DNA of 64,000 bases from positions 124,001 to 188,000 of the forward strand of contig NZ_JAOZEV010000007.1 in NCBI RefSeq assembly GCF_025847275.1, in the 5' to 3' direction. A model generated the notes under the pieces. The model was not told the origin of the DNA. It worked only from the letters and a program-made list of their open reading frames with translations, and did not search any database. The translations under genes and the position numbers were made by a program. Below are positions 51,785 through 62,777 of the stretch, piece by piece. How positions within the stretch are numbered: the stretch's first letter is position 1; the number at the start of each line of letters is the position of its first letter. This DNA is from Flavobacterium frigoritolerans (GTDB lineage Bacteria > Bacteroidota > Bacteroidia > Flavobacteriales > Flavobacteriaceae).

Positions 51785-52294
51785 TTATTTAAGTCCTTCA
51801 TATCTTTTGTTTATGTATCTAAGTAATTCTTCGTTTACAACTTTTTTTTCATAAGTATCTAAAATGGAGTTAGTATTTTCAAAATCCATTATTAATTGAT
51901 AGTTATTTTTTTTAGAAAATTCTTCGGTGTAACGGTGTATCCTTAACCAGATTTTTGAAGATTCCATCTCTTCAAGATTTTTATAAAATTTTGCCAACTC
52001 TTCTTTTTCCAAAATGAATTGCTCATTTAAAACTTGCTTTTTTTCCTCTAAAATTGATTGGGATTGTAATTCCGAATATACAGACTCAATTTGATCAATA
52101 TGATCGTTAAGCTCTTTCTCTGCTGCCCTTTTTAAATCTTTAGTCATAATAAAATTTTCATACAAGACACTACTGTTAACAGTTATAATTCTTGTACTTG
52201 ACTTAAAACCAGTAAAAGTAAAACAAGCAATTATACCTAAAAAAAGTAGCAAATTGATTACTAATACTATTATATAGTAGTTTCTTCTTTTCAC
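51785..52294 (-). CDS. OmpH/Skp-like membrane-anchored coiled-coil protein
   Basis: A 169-residue protein with one N-terminal transmembrane or signal segment (about 7-29) and a charged helical body (about 50-145) followed by YQLIMDFENTN and LLRYINKRYEG. This matches the small OmpH-like proteins of Flavobacteriia, related to the periplasmic chaperone Skp. Start is GTG at 52294; no ATG fits. The broken IS relic lies directly downstream, so the 3' flank has been rearranged. Confidence 0.72.
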   Translation of the reverse strand: MKRRNYYIIVLVINLLLFLGIIACFTFTGFKSSTRIITVNSSVLYENFIMTKDLKRAAEKELNDHIDQIESVYSELQSQSILEEKKQVLNEQFILEKEELAKFYKNLEEMESSKIWLRIHRYTEEFSKKNNYQLIMDFENTNSILDTYEKKVVNEELLRYINKRYEGLK

Positions 52295-52919
52295 GGAATA
52301 TTTTTCTTTATTTATGTTAATCTAAAATGGTTATATCTGAAGTGTTTACAATATGGTCAATATGCATTCGTACGCAAAACAATTATGAATACTTATAGAA
52401 CCTACATACTTAATACACCCACCAGCAGCATAATTTACTTCTGTACTCCCTTAGGAGTATAAATCCATTTATTTTAAACAAAATTATAAGAATTCTATTC
52501 TTTAAGATTGCTATATAAACCATAAAATCAGCATAAAAAGTTATCTTAGTTTTAGACTGCGCTCAAATAGTGTTTAACTTTTTGGAGGCTGTTCAATGTT
52601 AATTGGATTTTTTTGTCGAGTTGGTTGTATAAGTTTTTAAAGTACTGTTTCATTCTATGATTAAGAAGTATATATAGTATGACTTATTGTGATTTTTTTA
52701 AGAGTTTATGTGGGACAATAAGAGAAAGAAGTATCAGTAATTTTGATGCATCATATTAAAACATAACTAATAATTACTCACTTATAACATTTTGTGAGTA
52801 TGAGAACAGAATTATTAGTTTAATTTTTTTTTGATAAAATATTTTTTAATGTATAGTTATGACATTTTGCTCCTAATTAATAGGGTCAGCTAAATAGACA
52901 AACTTAAAAATTTAAACAA
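52295..52919. other. Non-coding region; right part is the first copy of a duplicated upstream region
   Basis: 625 bases without a gene. From about 52597 to the start codon the sequence recurs, with small indels, before the second copy at 54137-54447, so the duplication unit carries its own upstream region. Both copies contain GTTATGACATTTTGCTCC and a conserved AAATAGACAAAC before the start. The left part is featureless. Confidence 0.55.
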
Positions 52920-54029
52920 ATGACCAGGAAATTACTTACAGGATTAAATCTATTAGTTTTTATTACTGTTTTTTCTCAGAGCGGTATCGGTACGCAGACA
53001 CCAGAAGGTGCACTGGATATTTCTTATCCTGACAATGAATGGGGCTTAGTGATTCCTCATATAGATCAAGCAGAAAACACAAAGAACCCTACGGGGAAAA
53101 ATGTAAAAAAAGGGACTATTGTTTATGATTTGAAAGAGAACTGTATTAGATATTTTAATGGCAGTATATGGAGCGGATGCATATTGGAGGATATTACTGA
53201 TCCTATTAAACTAGATTGTAGTTTAGCTGTTTTAAACCAAGATGTTATTGCAAATTATCCTGTTTCTACCCAAACAACAGTTTCTATTCCTTATTCTAAT
53301 CTAGGAGAGAATTTTGATTATAGAGATATTACTTTTCTATCAAAGAATGTAACTGGGTTGATAGCTGTTCTTCCTTCGGGATCTATTAAAAAAGGCTCAG
53401 GTGTTCTGGTATTTCATCTTTCAGGAACTCCTTCTGCTCAGGGTGAGGCTAAATTTTCTTTGAGTATAGCAGGGGTTACTTGTGAATTTGTTATTACCGT
53501 AAAGAATTATGTAGATATTAAAGTCCCTGTAGAAAATTTTGCTTGTGAGCTAGAGAATCAATTAAATGTTTATACACTAAAAGGGGAACACATAATAGAC
53601 GGAGAAAAAGTGATGGTTACTAATTCTTCAAATATTAAACTTATTAAAGAACCTGGAACTTACTGTGGTATAACTATGATAAATAATGCTTTCCATTTAG
53701 GTGCTGAAGGGGGTAATATTGTTTATAGTCTTACTCTTACCTTTTCCCGTCCTGTAACGAATATAGGAATTTCTTTCGGAGGTTCAGATGCTGGAGAAGC
53801 GTTTACCTTTACAACAAATAACAATCAACCTGTTCAACTTACAACAAGTGGACGTTGCGAATCGTTAATCAAGATAACTGGTAATAAAATAGATATTCTC
53901 AACAATACTAATGTAGGTGGATATATTACTGTAGGTGGAAAATGGTTTACACAGCTAACTATTCGACATAACGGAAAAAAAGCCGGTACAGCATTCGGTT
54001 TCTGTTTAAATAGCAGTAGTGCTCTTTAA
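52920..54029 (+). CDS. Secreted two-domain surface protein, copy 1 (intact)
   Basis: A 369-residue secreted protein with signal peptide (cleaved after TVFSQ, about residue 20) and the flavobacterial opening SGIGTQTPEGALDISYPDNE. A middle beta domain (about 100-200, ending in GVTCEFVITVKN) is followed by a C-terminal domain (about 210-369) with GEKVMVTNSSNIKLIKEPG, SFGGSDAGEAFTFTTNNNQ and a closing FGFCLNSS. Paired cysteines in both domains could form disulfides. No type IX sorting domain is seen. The role is unknown, but adhesion or surface interaction is likely. It is the intact member of a tandem pair. Confidence 0.75.
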   Translation: MTRKLLTGLNLLVFITVFSQSGIGTQTPEGALDISYPDNEWGLVIPHIDQAENTKNPTGKNVKKGTIVYDLKENCIRYFNGSIWSGCILEDITDPIKLDCSLAVLNQDVIANYPVSTQTTVSIPYSNLGENFDYRDITFLSKNVTGLIAVLPSGSIKKGSGVLVFHLSGTPSAQGEAKFSLSIAGVTCEFVITVKNYVDIKVPVENFACELENQLNVYTLKGEHIIDGEKVMVTNSSNIKLIKEPGTYCGITMINNAFHLGAEGGNIVYSLTLTFSRPVTNIGISFGGSDAGEAFTFTTNNNQPVQLTTSGRCESLIKITGNKIDILNNTNVGGYITVGGKWFTQLTIRHNGKKAGTAFGFCLNSSSAL

Positions 54030-54447
54030 GTGTTTTATTAAATTTTCATCTTACATAATTTCTCAACACTGTTCAATCGTAATTTATTTTTAGTACAAAG
54101 TAACTTATACCCTGATGAAGAACATCCCGATCATATTGATTGGGATTTTTTTGTCGAGTTAGTTGTATAAAATTTTAAAGTACTATTTCATTTTATGATT
54201 AAGAAGAATATATAGTATGACTTATTGTAATTTTTTTAAGAGTTTATATGGGACAACAAGATAAAGAAGTATCAGTAATTTTGTGCATCAAATTAAAACA
54301 TAACCAGTAATACTAATGATTACTCAATTGAAAACAGAATTATTAGTTTAATCTTTTTTTGATAAAATATTTTTTAATGTATCGTTATGACATTTTGCTC
54401 CTAATTAATAGGGTCAGCTAAATAGACAAACATAAAAATTCAAACAA
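54030..54447. other. Spacer between duplicated genes; second copy of the upstream region
   Basis: 418 bases, mostly the duplicated upstream region (from about 54137). The first 100 bases after copy 1 are unique and contain no clear terminator. Confidence 0.5.
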
Positions 54448-55558
54448 ATGATAAAAAAATTACTTACAGGATTAAATCTATTGGTTTTTATCACTGTTTT
54501 TTCTCAGAGCGGTATTGGCACACACACACCTGAAGGTGCTCTGGATATTTCTTATCCTGACAATGAATGGGGCTTAGTGCTTCCTCATGTAGATCAAGCA
54601 GAAAACACCAAGAACCCTATGGGGGGAAATGTAAAAAAAGGAACTATTGTTTATGATTCGAAAGAGGACTGTATTAGATATTTTAATGGCGATAAATGGA
54701 GCGGATGCTTATTAAGAGGGATTACTGATCCTATTAAACTAGATTGTAGTTCAGCTGTTCTAAGCAAAGATGTTATTATAAATTATCCTGTTTCTACCCA
54801 AACAACTGTTTCCATTCCATATTCAAATCTAGGGGTAGATTTTGATTATGGAGAGACCCCTTTTTTATCACAGAATGTAACTGGGTTGATGGCTGTTCTT
54901 CCTTCGGGATCTATTAAAAAGGGTCCTGGTGTTCTGGTATTTTCTATTTCGGGAACTCCTTCTGCTAAAGGGGAGGCTAAATTTTCTTTGAGTATAGCAG
55001 GGGTTACTTGTGAATTTGTTATTACCGTAAAAGAATTATACTGATATTGTAGTTCCTATAGATAATTTGGCTTGTGAATTAGAGAATCAATTAAATGGTA
55101 ATACACTAAAAGGGGAACATATAATAGATGGAGAAAAAGTGATGGTTACTAATTCTTCAAATATTAAACTTATTAAAGAACCTGGAACTTACTGTGGTAT
55201 AACTATGATAAATAATGCTTTCCATTTAGGTGCTGAAGGGGGTAATATTGTTTATAGTCTTACTCTTACCTTTTCCCATCCTGTAACGAATGTAGGAATT
55301 TCTTTCGGAGGTGCAGATGCTGGAGAAGCATTTACCTTTACAACAAATAATAATCAAACTATTCAACTTACAATAAGTGGACGTTGCCGAGTGTTAATCA
55401 AGATAACTGGTAATAAAATAGATATTCCCGACAATACTAATGTAGGTGGATATATTACTGTAGGTGGAAAATGGTTTACACAGCTAAATATTCGACATAA
55501 CGGAAAAAAAGCCGGTATAGCATTCAGTTTCTGTTTAGATAATAGCAGTGCTCTTTAG
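54448..55558 (+). pseudogene. Secreted two-domain surface protein, copy 2 (frameshifted)
   Basis: This is the tandem paralogue of the gene at 52920. Its frame breaks at 55029-55032, where GTAAAAGAATTAT replaces GTAAAGAATTAT of copy 1: one extra A. The first part (54448-55044) encodes signal peptide, opening and middle domain; the second frame (from about 55045) encodes the whole C-terminal domain, still without further stops. Removing one A restores a protein of about 369 residues. The break lies exactly between the two domains, so a shorter secreted product is possible. It may be a recent mutation, a switch, or a sequencing error. Confidence 0.75.
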
Positions 55559-55817
55559 TGTTTTATTAAATTAAGTGAAACGTCTATTTTAGTTTAAAAA
55601 AATGGGAGCTAATTTGTTATGACATGATTAAAAATAATGTGTGCTTATAACGATAGAGAATGGTCTTTTAGTAAATAAAAAATAACGTAATTTTATTATT
55701 GTTTGTTAGAATCCCCGATTTTTAATGGGAGCTATTTACAATAAGATACCTATTCTATTTGAATGTGCCAATCTAATTTTTATCTAGTTCTATCAAATGA
55801 TCCTTTACTTGGTTAAA

Positions 55818-58800
55818 TTATCTATAAAGAGTAAAGTGTCCAACTAACTCCCTGTTATCTTTATTATCATTGAGTTTTATTACATACCAATAATCGCCTG
55901 ATGGTAACTCAGCTCCATTGTATTTTCCGTCCCATTTTTGACCTAGCTTATATTTACATATTATACGTCCGTATCTATCCAAAATATCAAATGTCAAATC
56001 TTTGTAGTTTACGGTACATCCTGGTGCCCAAGTATCATTTATTCCATCTCCATTTGGAGTGAAATAATTCGGGATACAAACGTCAATATATTCAAAATGT
56101 TTTGATACTATTGCTGTACATCCATTTTTATCTGTAACTGTAACGATGTAGGTTCCTGATTTGTAAATAATGAATTTATTGACTGATCCATAAGATTCTC
56201 CATTAAACGTGTATTGGTATCCACCCGCTCCACCTGATGCTGTAGCAACAATTTCATTTAATCCCTCCTCTGTTAATGTTAATTTTTGAACTTCATAGAT
56301 ACTAAATGGTATTGTTGTTTGTTCACAACCATTGGTATGCCTCGCTGTGACAGTATGTTTCCCAGGGGCTACATTTACAAATATGTTGCTTTGCTGATAC
56401 ACTTTGCTTTTGTCTAGCGCATAATCTATATCATCTGAATTAATATTACTTTCGTGAACTGTAATAGTCACCAAATTTGCTGCAGTATTGTCTACACAAT
56501 TGTAATTTATTTTTGCCTGAGGGGCTAGTGTAACTGCTTTATCCATCACAACTTCAACATCGGTTAAGCAATTCGCATCTTTAATAAATACTTTGTGAAT
56601 ACCTCCAACAATATTAGTAAAGTCTAGTTCTGTACCTTCAACTGGCCTAAATCCCTGCGTTTTATTATCAAGACTTGCGCTATAAGGTGGTGTTCCTCCA
56701 AAAATAGCAATTGCAAACGCCCCATCTTTAGCGCCATTACATGTTTCCTGCATGATAGAACCAATAACGCTGCCCTGTAAAATATGAGGCTCTTTGATTT
56801 CTAAAATTGATTGTCCATTTCCTAAGCATCCTAATTCATCCTGAACCAAAATTTGATAGGTTCCTGGGGGCAAATTATCAAATACATGTGTATCGCTAAA
56901 CTGAGTTAAATTTGGAGAAATAGCATACTTAATAATTCCTGTACCTCCAGTTGCTGTTATGACAATTTTGCCATCATTGGCCCCATTACATGTTATATTA
57001 GTAATAGTTTCTTTAAACTTAAGAGGTGAAACTGGTTGATTAACCATTAATCCAACTTCATCAGTACAGCCTGATATAACATCCGTTACTATGAAAGTAT
57101 ATTTTCCTGCTGGCAGATTTGTATATGTAATAACATCTCCCTCATGAAATGGTTCTATTGCCAGTGGATTAGGGATTAGTTTATAGGTGTAATTTGTTGC
57201 TATACTATAATTGCTCACTGCATATGTAATCGATCCTGTATTTCCACCGTAACAGTTTACATCACTATGTAATTGCTTGACTACTTTTATTTCTGGTGCC
57301 TTGGCTACTTCAATAGGTTTTACTAGGTAACATTTAGTAGCATCATCGATAACTTTTATTTGATACGTATTAGGTAATAAATTAGGAAAAACACCTGTTT
57401 TATTAGAGACTGCAGCTACTAGCGGCTCAATAATTTCATAGGTATAAGGTCCGATTCCACCAGTAACATTCTCAACAGTTACTGTGGCAACTCCGCCTAT
57501 GGTGTTACAGTAAATAGGAGTTGCTGTGATATCCAGATTTGTTGGTACAATATATCCTGGAACTAATACATTCCCTGTAATTCTACAACCTTTTTTATCT
57601 ATTACAACATAATCTATTGTTTTTTCAGTATTTACAGTAACTTCATTTGTATCAGAAAAAGTGACTCCATTATCAAAGCTATAACTATATATTTCATCTT
57701 GTTTAGATGGAATAAGCGCTACAACTGCATCAAGTAAAGTATTATTGGCGCTACATCTAAATGGAGTCTGTTTAACCTTAATTTTCGGAGCTTTTAGTTT
57801 AATTATAGTCAGCTGTTTAATTTCTAAACATTTGGTGATTCTACTTTGAAGCCGTACCCAAACTTTAGTTATTCCTACTGGTACCCCATAAGTGGATAAA
57901 TCCGATGTAGGAATCGAATTTGTTACAGTTGGATTTTGAGCATTTATTAAACTTACATAAAAACTAATGTCTATATCATCTAATAAATTAGGATATTCAG
58001 CAAGATTGTTAATTTGCAAAGTCATCTGTTTTACTTCATTAACTAGATTTACTGTAGTTTCTGTTTTTCCATCTGATTCAAATTCACATAAATCTGAAAT
58101 TTCATAATCATTTGCTTTTATATATGGGTATACTTTTAGTTTGATAGAAGCAATATTATCACAGTAACCTAAAGCTGAAACTCTAATATAAACAATATGC
58201 TCGTAGGGGCTTAGATTCTGCCAACTGTTTATGTTCTTTATCTCATTGATGCTATTTTGAGCATTTTCTTTGGTTGAATAATATTTAAAGCCAACTCCTA
58301 TAGCTGTGGAAATTTTGTCTTTTACAGTAGTTAAATCAAATCTTGTTTTTCCATCGTTGTTTGCTTCATCGCACTTTAAAATTTCAGGCTGAATTGTTGT
58401 TATGGGCACTTTTTTATTTATCTGGAAAGAGATACCGACTACAGAAAAACATCCTGTATCATCCTGTTTATCAATCCGTGCATAAATACTATAAAAATTG
58501 GTATTAGGATATGCTCCGGGCTTTAAATCAGCTTCGGTAAAAGTATAGTTTTGCTTATTAATTGTATGTTCATTTCCCGCAATAGCATCGTCTGATTTTT
58601 TGTAATAGGTAAAAACATATAGATTATCAATATTGGACTCTCCTGTAATTATTTGATTTTTGTAAACATCTAAATCTGGAATACTATAATTTCCATCCAA
58701 TTCCCAATCGGTTTCATCACAAACTTCAGGAAATATATCCTGAGCTTTTGGGGTGCTGTAAATCGTTACACTTAGCTTTTTGACAATATAACAGCCTGTT

Positions 58801-61800
58801 GCTTTGCTTACAAATTTTATCCATATCTGGCTGGCTGGCGTTGCATTAAAATGTGTTATATCAGAAGATATAATAATATTACCTACAGCATTAGCCCGAG
58901 AATTGTGGTAGCTAATATCAAAATCATTTAAGTTTGCTAATCCTGTTATCATTTGTGGCGGGTAATTTTTTAAATTAATTTCCATAGCCATTTCTCCGTT
59001 TGCACAAGCTACAATTTCGGAGTCTTTAATAAGGCTTTCCAACGAAGAAGTTTGTTGAAAAATAATTGGTTTAATTGAAAAACATCCTGTTGGTTTATAG
59101 ACTACTCTTATCCAAATGGTTTTAGGAAATGAAGTAACTGTATAAGCAGATGGCACACTACCAAAACTTCCTCCAGTTATTGCATCATCAGTATTGGTAT
59201 CGTAATAAGTAAACATATAATTACTGCCTGTAGGAAACCCTAAAACATCAGATCTGTACCTATCTAAGATTACATTTTCTTTCGTTGCTCCATTTTCATT
59301 TCCTGTATTGTTATTACAGATGGTATAAACTAGCGGTTTTGTCTCTAAGATAGGAGATTTTACCAGATTAAATGTTAATGCTACTAGTATAGGACAATCT
59401 CCAATACTTTGTGCAATGTTCACCCAAATTGAATTAATTTCTGTTGCTTCAAAAGTGCTAAGTGAAGGTGTTCTATTTGCAATAGCTTCTGCTTGTGTCT
59501 CATAAAAATTATAAGTCATAGTTGACGAAATATCTGAATTATTAGCGATAAGCTGTGCTTGCATATAACTAGTTGTGAGCACTTCTTTTCCATCATTTTC
59601 AAAATCACAATTTTCTATAATAGTATTAATAAGTACAGGTGTTTTGACTAGGATAACGGTAAAATTCAATATTTCCCAACATGAGGTAACTTTATCATAT
59701 ACTCGTACGTAAATGGTAGTAGGAGAAATTGTTACGTGATAATTTGTGGCCATGCCAGTAGAAATAAAAAACGGAGAAGCTTCATTTCCTTCCTCGACTG
59801 CTTCTGGTGTTCCATACAAACTAATTTCTGCGTTTGAATCGCTACTTATCAGCGCTTCATTTAGATTTACCCTTTCTTGATTATCATTATTTATATCGCA
59901 TATAATTAGATTTCTAAGAGCTGGTAAAGCTACAGAAGTGGTAAATTGGAACTTAACTTCAACTATAACTGGGCATTCCTCTTCTATATCGAGTCTTGCA
60001 AACACAGCCATTTGCTGGGCATTTATCTCAAAATCTGTAAGATTGATAATGTTATTAGACGTTCCTGTATGAGCTTGGGTAACGATTTGATAATATCTAA
60101 TTGGACATTGTAATTTAATTAATTGTGAAGGAGTTAATTCATCCTTTACATCAGTTTCGTTAGTAGTTATTTTAATTATGTTTATCAGTTCTTTTTTATC
60201 ATCATTAAAATCGCAAACCATATAAGGTTGGTTTATGGACTTTACTATAACTGGAACCAGAGTAAAATGTATTTCGTGTGTATAAATGCACCCATAATAT
60301 TTTACATAAACATACACAGTAGTTTGTGGAATTGTTAAGGTAATATCGGTAATAATTTTATTACTATTAATTGGATTGCCAGGATCTGCTTCATAACTAT
60401 GTAAATCTTCTGAGGTGGAAAAAAAACAAATAGTGGCTTCGGGATATTCTGCTTCTAATGCTGCCTGCCATTTTGGTTTGGAATTATAATTGGCTTTTAG
60501 AGTGATGCTTTCTTTTCCGTCATTATAAGTATCACATATATCAAAAGTATCTGGATATATTGTAGCTTTTTTCGAAGCACTTACAGGGAAATTAACATAC
60601 GATTCCAATCCTGTTGTATTAATTGTATAACGTGCCTGTATTACTTTAAAGAATGGAGGCGAAAAATGATAGCTGTATGGAGCTGTATCGGTGAGCAATG
60701 AATTATTGGCAGAATCGTAAAAACCAATAAGAGTAATATCTGATAAAGTCAGGCTTCCCTGTAAATAAAATCTAAGATAATCACTATCAAGGTTTACTGT
60801 AAAAGAGGATTCGTCTGTATCGCAAATAGAACCTCCTCCTCCTCCTGAGCCACCTGGACCAGTTGAGTTACCGCCACCTCCGCCACCTCCTGGAGTACCG
60901 TCACAATCATTATCTGCCGCAAGCACTATCTGTGTGTATGCATCGCAATACCCTATTACCTTGGCCTTTATATAAATAGTCGCATTCATGGTAAAAGATG
61001 CTAAGGCTGGATTTGGGATCTTATAATAGGCATTGTAACTGGGATCGGTATAATATTCAAAATTCACTCCAGTAGACGGAGCTTCAAGAAGCTGAGATTC
61101 GTACTGAGTTAAATCATACTTTACGACTAATTGATTTTCAATTACATGACAAATTAAAAATGGTTTTTCAGGTTTTTTAACTTCTACATATTTTTTTAGC
61201 TTTATTTTAAACGGAACTACTGTATAACAATCTAAATCGTTATAATAAGCGTTCCATACCTGCAAGTATAGAGTTTTGGTATTAACAGCTTCTGCTGTTA
61301 TATCTAAAGGATATGCAGTATAATTAGTTATTTCTGGATTCCCTGCAATAGCTGCTTCTGGTGAGTCAAAAAATTTATAATAGCAGTTGTTTAGTCCATA
61401 TATACCTAACGCAGCTAAATTGATAGTTTCTTTTCCGTCATTATTTTCATCACATTTTTCAAAAAACTGATTGGGTGTAATTACTGGTTTTTTATTTAAT
61501 CTTAGATTAAGCTTTCCAACGCTATAACAAACCCCACTTTTTAAGACTTTGGCATATATGGTCTTATTATTAGAAAAAATATAGGCACTCTTAGGGTATA
61601 CTATGGGAATAGCAAGATTTTTGTCTTCAAAATAAGAAAAAGAGAGAGATGAATCTGAGTTTATTTCAAGTTCGTATGGAATTAAATCAAGTGTATAACT
61701 TTCGTCATTATTTACGCAAAATGCTGCTGTAGTTACTTCCTTTGTCGTAGGGAAGTCTTGAGAAAATTTTACTTCTATAATATCTTGTACCGAAATCGGA

Positions 61801-62777
61801 GTACACATATTATAGGTTACCTTTACATTATATTTCGTGCTTTGAGTTGGATAGACTAATATAGTTTGCAAATTTCGTGTTCCTGAAATTTCACTATTAT
61901 ATTCATCATACCAATTAATTGTAATATTAGTACTTCCATTAGGCGTAAATCGCCATGCTTCATTATGGGCTTCCCAATTTCCCGTATCTCTTTCGGGAGT
62001 AGTAATCCCCCCACTTGAATCATAGTTTGTAAGCCCAATCACGGCATTTTTTCGGTACGATCCTGTTCCTTCAAAAATGGGATTGTTGCTTTCATTCTTA
62101 AACCGATCTTTTACATACACATCAATTATATTTGTTCCTTCATATAACACAATCTGCGAAGTGGAGTTTTTACCTGGCATTGCATATCCGTATTGGGCGA
62201 TATTAGTGTAATTAACAATAATTCTTCTGCTAGGAGAACTGCCTTCTACTCGATACCTTACCTGATTTGTATTTTGCATGTCATGAAATACTCCAAAAAT
62301 AGAATTTTTAGGAAGTCCGGTCGGAAGCATGTTTGGTGGAGCATACGGGCATTCTTGTTGTGCCAAAGCTGTATTAAAGCTCAGTACTCCGTTATCACTA
62401 ATTATAATTTTTGAATACGTATTTCCATAAAAACAAAAAGCAAAAGGTATGTCTATAGCTCCGCTGTAGGTGTCATCCAACTTCCCGTTATTATTCCTAA
62501 TATCAACGACTTCTCCTTGATTGAAGTCTCCTATCGGAACATAATCAATTGATGACACCTCATAATTATTTGTTTGTCTTATCTCCGGATATATTGCTTT
62601 TAACTGGATTCCATTATTGGGTAAGAAATCATAATCACAATCAATATTTATTACACCACTATTTTCTTTATGATCTTTTATCTCTACAGAAGGTATAGAT
62701 ACATTTTGTGAAAAATTTTCTTCTAAAGGAACTAGTAAGAATATTAGAATAACTAATCTGATAGGCAGCAATTTCAT
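55818..62777 (-). CDS. Giant type IX-secreted adhesin with type B (gliding-motility-associated) sorting domain
   Basis: A 2319-residue surface protein. Signal peptide at 1-24; an N-terminal domain (about 70-290) of the kind found in many flavobacterial adhesins (FAFCFYGNTYSKIIISDNG, IFGVFHDMQNTN). A glycine-rich linker lies at about 630-650. From about 440 to 1600 a module of roughly 100 residues recurs, each opening with a motif like CDENNDGKE or CDFENDGKE. SprB-like repeats follow (about 1740-2200; ITCNGANDGKIVITATGGTG). The C-terminal domain, CIPNYFTPNGDGINDTW to the end, is the type B sorting signal. It needs the type IX secretion system encoded elsewhere. It is likely involved in attachment or gliding; no enzyme domain is seen. 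Confidence 0.92.
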   Translation of the reverse strand: MKLLPIRLVILIFLLVPLEENFSQNVSIPSVEIKDHKENSGVINIDCDYDFLPNNGIQLKAIYPEIRQTNNYEVSSIDYVPIGDFNQGEVVDIRNNNGKLDDTYSGAIDIPFAFCFYGNTYSKIIISDNGVLSFNTALAQQECPYAPPNMLPTGLPKNSIFGVFHDMQNTNQVRYRVEGSSPSRRIIVNYTNIAQYGYAMPGKNSTSQIVLYEGTNIIDVYVKDRFKNESNNPIFEGTGSYRKNAVIGLTNYDSSGGITTPERDTGNWEAHNEAWRFTPNGSTNITINWYDEYNSEISGTRNLQTILVYPTQSTKYNVKVTYNMCTPISVQDIIEVKFSQDFPTTKEVTTAAFCVNNDESYTLDLIPYELEINSDSSLSFSYFEDKNLAIPIVYPKSAYIFSNNKTIYAKVLKSGVCYSVGKLNLRLNKKPVITPNQFFEKCDENNDGKETINLAALGIYGLNNCYYKFFDSPEAAIAGNPEITNYTAYPLDITAEAVNTKTLYLQVWNAYYNDLDCYTVVPFKIKLKKYVEVKKPEKPFLICHVIENQLVVKYDLTQYESQLLEAPSTGVNFEYYTDPSYNAYYKIPNPALASFTMNATIYIKAKVIGYCDAYTQIVLAADNDCDGTPGGGGGGGNSTGPGGSGGGGGSICDTDESSFTVNLDSDYLRFYLQGSLTLSDITLIGFYDSANNSLLTDTAPYSYHFSPPFFKVIQARYTINTTGLESYVNFPVSASKKATIYPDTFDICDTYNDGKESITLKANYNSKPKWQAALEAEYPEATICFFSTSEDLHSYEADPGNPINSNKIITDITLTIPQTTVYVYVKYYGCIYTHEIHFTLVPVIVKSINQPYMVCDFNDDKKELINIIKITTNETDVKDELTPSQLIKLQCPIRYYQIVTQAHTGTSNNIINLTDFEINAQQMAVFARLDIEEECPVIVEVKFQFTTSVALPALRNLIICDINNDNQERVNLNEALISSDSNAEISLYGTPEAVEEGNEASPFFISTGMATNYHVTISPTTIYVRVYDKVTSCWEILNFTVILVKTPVLINTIIENCDFENDGKEVLTTSYMQAQLIANNSDISSTMTYNFYETQAEAIANRTPSLSTFEATEINSIWVNIAQSIGDCPILVALTFNLVKSPILETKPLVYTICNNNTGNENGATKENVILDRYRSDVLGFPTGSNYMFTYYDTNTDDAITGGSFGSVPSAYTVTSFPKTIWIRVVYKPTGCFSIKPIIFQQTSSLESLIKDSEIVACANGEMAMEINLKNYPPQMITGLANLNDFDISYHNSRANAVGNIIISSDITHFNATPASQIWIKFVSKATGCYIVKKLSVTIYSTPKAQDIFPEVCDETDWELDGNYSIPDLDVYKNQIITGESNIDNLYVFTYYKKSDDAIAGNEHTINKQNYTFTEADLKPGAYPNTNFYSIYARIDKQDDTGCFSVVGISFQINKKVPITTIQPEILKCDEANNDGKTRFDLTTVKDKISTAIGVGFKYYSTKENAQNSINEIKNINSWQNLSPYEHIVYIRVSALGYCDNIASIKLKVYPYIKANDYEISDLCEFESDGKTETTVNLVNEVKQMTLQINNLAEYPNLLDDIDISFYVSLINAQNPTVTNSIPTSDLSTYGVPVGITKVWVRLQSRITKCLEIKQLTIIKLKAPKIKVKQTPFRCSANNTLLDAVVALIPSKQDEIYSYSFDNGVTFSDTNEVTVNTEKTIDYVVIDKKGCRITGNVLVPGYIVPTNLDITATPIYCNTIGGVATVTVENVTGGIGPYTYEIIEPLVAAVSNKTGVFPNLLPNTYQIKVIDDATKCYLVKPIEVAKAPEIKVVKQLHSDVNCYGGNTGSITYAVSNYSIATNYTYKLIPNPLAIEPFHEGDVITYTNLPAGKYTFIVTDVISGCTDEVGLMVNQPVSPLKFKETITNITCNGANDGKIVITATGGTGIIKYAISPNLTQFSDTHVFDNLPPGTYQILVQDELGCLGNGQSILEIKEPHILQGSVIGSIMQETCNGAKDGAFAIAIFGGTPPYSASLDNKTQGFRPVEGTELDFTNIVGGIHKVFIKDANCLTDVEVVMDKAVTLAPQAKINYNCVDNTAANLVTITVHESNINSDDIDYALDKSKVYQQSNIFVNVAPGKHTVTARHTNGCEQTTIPFSIYEVQKLTLTEEGLNEIVATASGGAGGYQYTFNGESYGSVNKFIIYKSGTYIVTVTDKNGCTAIVSKHFEYIDVCIPNYFTPNGDGINDTWAPGCTVNYKDLTFDILDRYGRIICKYKLGQKWDGKYNGAELPSGDYWYVIKLNDNKDNRELVGHFTLYR

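Larger units (their letters stand above)
52597..55558 (+). repeat. Tandem duplication of a secreted-protein gene with its upstream region
   Basis: The unit at about 52597-54029 recurs at about 54137-55558; start codons are 1528 bases apart. Coding parts are around nine-tenths identical by eye; non-coding parts show a few indels. Copy 2 carries a frameshift. Confidence 0.85.

Noticed and set aside
54448..55558. Two separate genes in place of a frameshifted one
   Set aside because: The adjacent intact copy shows the same sequence in one frame, and a single extra A explains the break.
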